Source: Oscillospiraceae bacterium (lineage in GTDB: Bacteria; Bacillota; Clostridia; Oscillospirales; Ruminococcaceae). From it: a DNA stretch of 9,043 nt. Numbering within the stretch: position 1 is the first letter of the stretch; every line of letters starts with the position of its first letter. The stretch covers positions 1-9,043 of the forward strand of contig CAAGBQ010000098.1 of NCBI GenBank assembly GCA_900768105.1. The letters run 5' to 3'. Below the pieces are notes generated by a model. It was not told where the DNA came from, did not search any database, and saw only the letters and a program-made list of their open reading frames with translations. Shown piece after piece: positions 6,185-9,043 of the stretch. The position numbers were made by a program, and so were the translations under genes.

Positions 6185-6694
6185 ATGGGCAAAATAACGC
6201 TAAAAGAAATGACAAAAGAGCTTTGCAGGGAACTGCTTTGCGGCTATGAAAACGACCCAGCGCTTTTTGCGGATATGAGTGCGTTCAAACCGTATGAATA
6301 CAGCAAAGAAAGTGCGGATGCGCATTTTGAAAAACAAAATAAACCGGACAGAAAAAGCTTTGCGATTATGCTTGATGGCAGTGTAATCGGAGAAGTCTAT
6401 TTTAAACACATCGACCGAGAACGCGGAACCTGTGAGCTTGGAATAGGCATTAAAAGCGACGGATTTAAAAACCGCGGCTACGGAACGACGGCGGAACGCC
6501 TTGCAATCGAGTACGCATTTGGGCAAATGAACATGAGCACCGTGCTTGCCGATACAATTCACAAAAATAAAAGGAGTGCGTATGTCCTTGAAAAAGTAGG
6601 CTTTTGCTTTGTTTCGGAGGACGATATGTTCCGCTATTACAGAATTGACAAAAACGACTGGGAAAGCCTTTGCGGTAAGGAGGAATCTGTTTGA
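6185..6694 (+). CDS. GNAT-family N-acetyltransferase
   Basis: The 169-aa product is a typical single-domain GNAT enzyme of the type (RimJ/RimL-like, Acetyltransf_3) that transfers acetyl from acetyl-CoA to an amine. The substrate cannot be read from the sequence. Visible features are SFAIMLDGSVIGEVYFK (residues 58-74, beta strands 2-3), the acyl-CoA pyrophosphate loop GFKNRGYGTTAE (93-104, Q/RxxGxG type) and NKRSAYVLEKVGF (128-140), the family's C-terminal helix and strand. There is no ribosome site before ATG 6185, and the upstream sequence is the T-tract of the preceding terminator. A second in-frame ATG at 6209 also lacks one. Its stop overlaps the next TTG start, so it heads a three-gene coupled cluster. 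Confidence 0.88.
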   Translation: MGKITLKEMTKELCRELLCGYENDPALFADMSAFKPYEYSKESADAHFEKQNKPDRKSFAIMLDGSVIGEVYFKHIDRERGTCELGIGIKSDGFKNRGYGTTAERLAIEYAFGQMNMSTVLADTIHKNKRSAYVLEKVGFCFVSEDDMFRYYRIDKNDWESLCGKEESV

Positions 6695-7155
6695 AGCGCG
6701 TTGAGCAGGCGATAGCGCGTATTGCGGAAAATGTAAGCGGAAAATCCGTTTTGGAGGTTGCCTGCGGATGTGCGGAATTTTCTCTTTTGGCAGCTCGGAC
6801 GGCAAAAAGCGTTATTGGGATTGACCTCGATTACCTACGCCTGCCGCCGCAGGCGCGTAAAACCGAAGGTTTTACATTCGCCATAATGGACGCTACCAAT
6901 ATGTCCTTTGCGGATGAAAGCTTTGATACCGTGGTGATGTATAATGCCGTCGGGCATCTTGGGGCGGTGCTTGAAAAGGTGCTTAAGGAATGTGTTCGCG
7001 TAACAAAAAGCGGCGGGAGCATTTTTGTTATAAGCTCATTTAGAATGGATATGCCTGTTATTGACGAAAAGCTGCTGCCGCTGCTTGCAAAAAAGCATAT
7101 TGATTATGCAGAAGAAAACGACGGCACATTCCGCTATGTAAAGATTGTGAGGTAA
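6691..7155 (+). CDS. Class I SAM-dependent methyltransferase (small, substrate unknown)
   Basis: The 154-aa product contains a Methyltransf_11/25-like Rossmann core. Motif I reads VLEVACGCAEFS (residues 20-31), where the common ExGCGxG pattern has alanine at two glycine positions. Motif II is VIGIDLD (41-47) with an acidic SAM-ribose ligand. Motif III is MDATNMSFADESFDTVVMYNAVGHL (within 66-90), followed by the strand with TKSGGSIFVIS (105-115). The product is short, little more than the core fold. The start is TTG 6691, supported by AAGGAGG at 6677-6683, 7 nt upstream. It overlaps the GNAT stop by 4 bp (TTGA). The substrate is unknown; it may act on the same target as the acetyltransferase, but this rests on gene order only. 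Confidence 0.86.
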   Translation: MKRVEQAIARIAENVSGKSVLEVACGCAEFSLLAARTAKSVIGIDLDYLRLPPQARKTEGFTFAIMDATNMSFADESFDTVVMYNAVGHLGAVLEKVLKECVRVTKSGGSIFVISSFRMDMPVIDEKLLPLLAKKHIDYAEENDGTFRYVKIVR

Positions 7156-7157
7156 TG

Positions 7158-7478
7158 ATGGCAACAAGTAAGGACTATATAAGCTTTATAATGGAGCAGC
7201 TTTCTGCCCTTGGCGATATTTCATACCGCCAAATGATGGGCGAGTATATTATTTATTATAGAGGCAAAATTGCGGCGTATGTTTGTGATAACAGGCTTTT
7301 GGTGAAGCTTGTTCCTGCGGCGGAAAGGTATATTCCGAATGCAAAGCATGAGCCGCCGTATGCAGGAGCAAAGGATATGCTTTTGGTGGAGGAGGTTGAG
7401 GATGCGGAATATCTTGCGGGGCTTTTCGAGGCTATTTATGATGAACTTCCCGCACCGAAACCAAAAAAGAAAAAGTAA
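7158..7478 (+). CDS. TfoX/Sxy N-terminal-domain protein
   Basis: The product of about 106 aa matches the TfoX_N family: an N-terminal helix KDYISFIMEQLSAL, the signature YRQMMGEYIIYYRGKIAAYV (near residues 23-42), then LLVKLVPAAERYIPNA, and a lysine-rich tail. In gamma-proteobacteria TfoX/Sxy controls competence, but stand-alone TfoX_N proteins in Firmicutes have no established role, so no competence function is inferred. Two ATGs occur in tandem. The first (7155) overlaps the methyltransferase stop, and the second (7158) sits 5 nt from GTGAGG (7147-7152) and gives the usual MATSKDY start. I chose the second, but 7155 is possible. The gene is the last of the coupled trio. Confidence 0.85.
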   Translation: MATSKDYISFIMEQLSALGDISYRQMMGEYIIYYRGKIAAYVCDNRLLVKLVPAAERYIPNAKHEPPYAGAKDMLLVEEVEDAEYLAGLFEAIYDELPAPKPKKKK

Positions 7479-7497
7479 AACGGCATAAACATAAGGT

Positions 7498-7534
7498 AAA
7501 AAAAGCAGTTCACAACGAGCTGCTTTTTTGTTTT
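7498..7534 (+). terminator. Strong intrinsic terminator after the TfoX-domain gene
   Basis: AGCAGTTC (7504-7511) pairs with GAGCTGCT (7517-7524) around the loop ACAAC, with one G-T wobble. The stem is extended by the A-run before it and by T 7525-7529 after it, and TTTT follows at 7531-7534. The A-run makes it potentially bidirectional. It isolates the accessory trio from the mraZ control region. Confidence 0.93.
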
Positions 7535-7569
7535 GTGCAGATTTTAAAGTATGGCAAAAATTATTCCAT

Positions 7570-7587
7570 AATTTACATTTGTAAATT
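7570..7587 (+). promoter_or_regulatory. 18-nt perfect palindrome, BlaI/CopY-like TACANNTGTA core
   Basis: AATTTACATTTGTAAATT is an 8+2+8 perfect inverted repeat. Its core, TACATTTGTA at 7574-7583, fits the TACAnnTGTA box known for the CopY/BlaI/MecI repressor family. It lies between the strong terminator and the mraZ promoter, about 35 nt after the terminator. No repressor gene of this family is in the window. The region is AT-rich, so chance is possible. Confidence 0.4.
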
Positions 7588-7616
7588 TTCGCAAAAAGGG
7601 TGTTAAAAATTATAAA
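7588..7616 (+). promoter_or_regulatory. Weak candidate upstream promoter for mraZ
   Basis: TTCGCA (7588-7593) and TATAAA (7611-7616) are spaced by 17 bp, directly downstream of the 7570-7587 palindrome. Transcription would start near 7623. It matches the consensus less well than the 7622-7649 promoter and may not be used. Confidence 0.3.
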
Positions 7617-7621
7617 AGGTA

Positions 7622-7649
7622 TTGCAATTTGCGTGATTTTCATTATAAT
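7622..7649 (+). promoter_or_regulatory. Main candidate promoter of the mraZ-rsmH (dcw) operon
   Basis: TTGCAA (7622-7627) and TATAAT (7644-7649) are separated by 16 bp. The predicted start is near 7656, only a few bases before the three TGGKN boxes at 7660-7684, so a protein bound there would block promoter escape. This is the usual layout of mraZ promoters. Confidence 0.75.
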
Positions 7650-7659
7650 AATAGTTAAG

Positions 7660-7684
7660 TGGTGAAAAGTGGGTATAGGTGGTA
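7660..7684 (+). promoter_or_regulatory. Probable MraZ operator: three TGGKN boxes at exact 10-nt spacing
   Basis: TGGTG (7660-7664), TGGGT (7670-7674) and TGGTA (7680-7684) are separated by 5-nt spacers AAAAG and ATAGG. E. coli MraZ binds three TGGGN boxes with 5-nt spacers in front of its own gene, and the layout here is the same. Each box is preceded by A/T and RG, giving a 10-nt direct repeat close to WWARGTGGKN, which also resembles the AAAGTG boxes described for mycoplasma MraZ. The boxes lie at about +5 to +29 of the predicted transcript, with mraZ immediately downstream. Confidence 0.8.
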
Positions 7685-7729
7685 CAAAAACCCTGAATTT
7701 GCCCAAAAACGAAGGGAGGAAGGACAGCT

Positions 7730-8149
7730 TTGTATATCGGCGAGTATTATCATAATATCGATGAAAAGGGAAGAGTTAATTTCCCCGCAAAGCTTCGTGA
7801 AGAGCTTGGCGAGCAGTTTGTGCTTACCAAAGGGCTTGACGGCTGTCTTTCTGCCTATTCGATGGAGCAGTGGAACCGTATAAGCGAAAAGGTTGCGGGA
7901 CTTCCGCAGGCAAAAGCAAGGGATTTAAAGCGCTTTATGTTTTCAAGCGCAACAGTTGTAAATTCCGATAAGCAGGGAAGAGTACTTGTAAGCCCGACGC
8001 TGCGGATTCATGCCGCGCTTTCAAAAGAAATTGCGGTAATCGGCGCTTCCGACCATGTTGAAGTTTGGGATAAAGAAAAATGGATTGCCAGAAGCGGCGC
8101 TATGGATTCCGATGCTATTGCCGAGGCAATGGACGAGCTTGGCTTTTGA
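7730..8149 (+). CDS. mraZ: Transcriptional regulator MraZ
   Basis: MraZ is an AbrB-fold DNA-binding protein that forms rings and represses the dcw operon it heads. The 139-aa product has the two tandem halves with DxxxR motifs: DEKGR (residues 11-15) and DKQGR (80-84). Other signatures are GEYYHNID at the start, FPAKLREELGE (18-28), RFMFSSA (68-74) and SDHVEVWDKEKW (107-118). The start codon is TTG at 7730, supported by AGGGAGG (7713-7719) and AAGGA (7720-7724) and by the exact family N-terminus. The rsmH gene follows 8 nt after the stop. A probable autoregulatory operator lies at 7660-7684. Confidence 0.96.
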   Translation: MYIGEYYHNIDEKGRVNFPAKLREELGEQFVLTKGLDGCLSAYSMEQWNRISEKVAGLPQAKARDLKRFMFSSATVVNSDKQGRVLVSPTLRIHAALSKEIAVIGASDHVEVWDKEKWIARSGAMDSDAIAEAMDELGF

Positions 8150-8157
8150 GGTGCGGT

Positions 8158-9043
8158 ATGAGTGATATGGATTTTCATCATGTTTCCGTGCTGCTTGAAG
8201 AAAGCATAGAAGGACTTAATATAAAGCCGGACGGAATTTATATCGACGGCACCGCAGGCGGTGCGGGACATTCAAGAGAAATTGCAAAACGCCTTACCAC
8301 AGGAAGGCTTATTGCTCTTGATAAAGATCCGGATGCGGTAACAATCGCCACGGAACGCCTTTCGGAGTTTCCGTGCGCAACGGTGGTTCATTCGGATTTT
8401 GCAGAAATTCCCGCCGTACTCGACCGCCTTGGCATAGAAAAGGTTGACGGAGTTCTGCTTGACCTTGGCGTAAGTTCACACCAGCTTGACGATGCGGAGC
8501 GCGGCTTCAGCTATCACAACGAAGCGCCGCTTGATATGCGTATGAGCAGGGAAGGGCTTTCCGCATATGATTTGGTAAATAACGCTTCCGGCGCAGAGCT
8601 TGCAAAAATACTTTATGATTACGGCGAGGAAAAATTTACGCCGAGGATAGTAAACGCTATTGTTGATGCAAGAAAAATAAAACCAATTGAAACCACAACG
8701 GAGCTTGCGGAGATAGTCCGCAATGCCGTTCCGGCGGCGGTACGGCGCGAAGGCGGACATCCGGCGCGCAAAACCTTTCAGGCAATACGAATTGCCGTAA
8801 ACGGAGAATTGGACAAGCTTTCAGAAGCGCTGGACGGCGCTTTTGACCGTTTGGCGTCCGGCGGTCGCTTTGCCATAATTACATTTCATTCCCTTGAGGA
8901 CAGAATGGTAAAGAAGGCTTTTGCGGAATATACAAAGGGCTGCATTTGCCCGCCGGAATTTCCGGTTTGCGTTTGCGGAAGAAAGCCGAGAGGTAAGCTT
9001 GTTAACAAAAAGCCCATCGAGCCGAGCGCCGAAGATCGGAAGA
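8158..9043 (+). CDS. rsmH: 16S rRNA (cytosine1402-N4)-methyltransferase RsmH (3' end missing)
   Basis: RsmH (MraW) methylates N4 of C1402 in the decoding centre of 16S rRNA. From ATG 8158, with GAGGTG at 8148-8153, 295 codons are open to the window edge, against about 310 in the family. Visible motifs are HHVSVLLEESIEGL (residues 7-20), SAM motif I IDGTAGGAGHSREI (29-42), LLDLGVSSHQLDDAERGFSY (100-119), PLDMRM (124-129), EGGHPARKTFQAIRIAVN (198-215) and FAIITFHSLEDRMVK (238-252). A CxC-x6-CxC cluster (C262, C264, C271, C273) precedes KPIEPS. The last residues (Asp-Arg-Lys) are encoded by adapter-like sequence from 9033 and are probably not native. FtsL would be expected next. Confidence 0.95.
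   Translation, partial: MSDMDFHHVSVLLEESIEGLNIKPDGIYIDGTAGGAGHSREIAKRLTTGRLIALDKDPDAVTIATERLSEFPCATVVHSDFAEIPAVLDRLGIEKVDGVLLDLGVSSHQLDDAERGFSYHNEAPLDMRMSREGLSAYDLVNNASGAELAKILYDYGEEKFTPRIVNAIVDARKIKPIETTTELAEIVRNAVPAAVRREGGHPARKTFQAIRIAVNGELDKLSEALDGAFDRLASGGRFAIITFHSLEDRMVKKAFAEYTKGCICPPEFPVCVCGRKPRGKLVNKKPIEPSAEDRK
9033..9043 (+). other. Probable Illumina adapter remnant at contig end
   Basis: AGATCGGAAGA, the final 11 bases, is identical to the first 11 bases of the standard TruSeq adapter. It interrupts rsmH just where the conserved tail after KKPIEPS would continue. A chance match at exactly the terminal position is very unlikely, so the true genomic sequence probably ends at about 9032 or 9033. 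Confidence 0.85.

Noticed and set aside
7155..7478. Competence role for the TfoX-domain gene
   Set aside because: TfoX/Sxy control of competence is known from gamma-proteobacteria. A stand-alone N-terminal domain in a Firmicute gives no basis for that function, and no competence genes are nearby.
1..9043. CRISPR array, insertion sequence, tRNA/rRNA, phage or defence system
   Set aside because: No spaced direct repeats beyond the MraZ boxes, no transposase or integrase motifs, no tRNA-like cloverleaf and no defence-type domains were seen on either strand.

Overview
The window is an ordinary chromosomal stretch from a low-to-moderate GC Firmicute. It most resembles an anaerobic Clostridia relative (Oscillospiraceae/Ruminococcaceae-like), probably from a metagenomic or draft assembly. 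The lineage is inferred from strong GGAGG ribosome sites, TTG starts, HPr with both His15 and Ser46, the gene pairs rsmD-coaD and mraZ-rsmH, and the clostridial coiled-coil gene after coaD. All genes are on the + strand and no mobile element, CRISPR array, tRNA or rRNA gene is visible. The last 11 bases (9033-9043) match the start of the Illumina TruSeq adapter, so the contig end is probably artefactual.

Layout. (1) 1-2194: an operon with the 3' end of khpA (KH-domain RNA-binding protein), rimM (30S maturation), trmD (m1G37 tRNA methyltransferase) and a DUF554 membrane protein. The rimM/trmD overlap is 11 bp and trmD abuts the DUF554 gene. A 15-bp hairpin separates khpA from rimM. (2) 2275-2662: a self-contained ptsH (HPr) unit with its own promoter and a strong terminator. 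(3) 2706-4538: uvrC, nucleotide excision repair, full length with all expected domains and four putative Fe-S cysteines. (4) 4544-6179: a promoter followed by rsmD, coaD and a coiled-coil protein of unknown function, ending in a terminator-like hairpin. (5) 6185-7534: three tightly coupled small genes (GNAT acetyltransferase, SAM methyltransferase, TfoX N-terminal-domain protein) ending in a strong terminator. This is the most accessory-looking part. (6) 7535-9043: the start of a division and cell wall (dcw) cluster: a 195-bp control region, mraZ and rsmH. It includes a promoter and three 10-nt-spaced TGGKN boxes that look like a MraZ autoregulatory operator.

Functionally the window is mostly translation and RNA maintenance (khpA, rimM, trmD, rsmD, rsmH), CoA synthesis (coaD), carbon regulation (ptsH) and DNA repair (uvrC). 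I found no convincing new multi-gene system. The points most worth checking are the MraZ-type operator, the Asp-to-Cys change in the CoaD FDP motif, the khpA-rimM hairpin, the GNAT gene that begins right after a terminator without a ribosome site, and the adapter sequence at the end.
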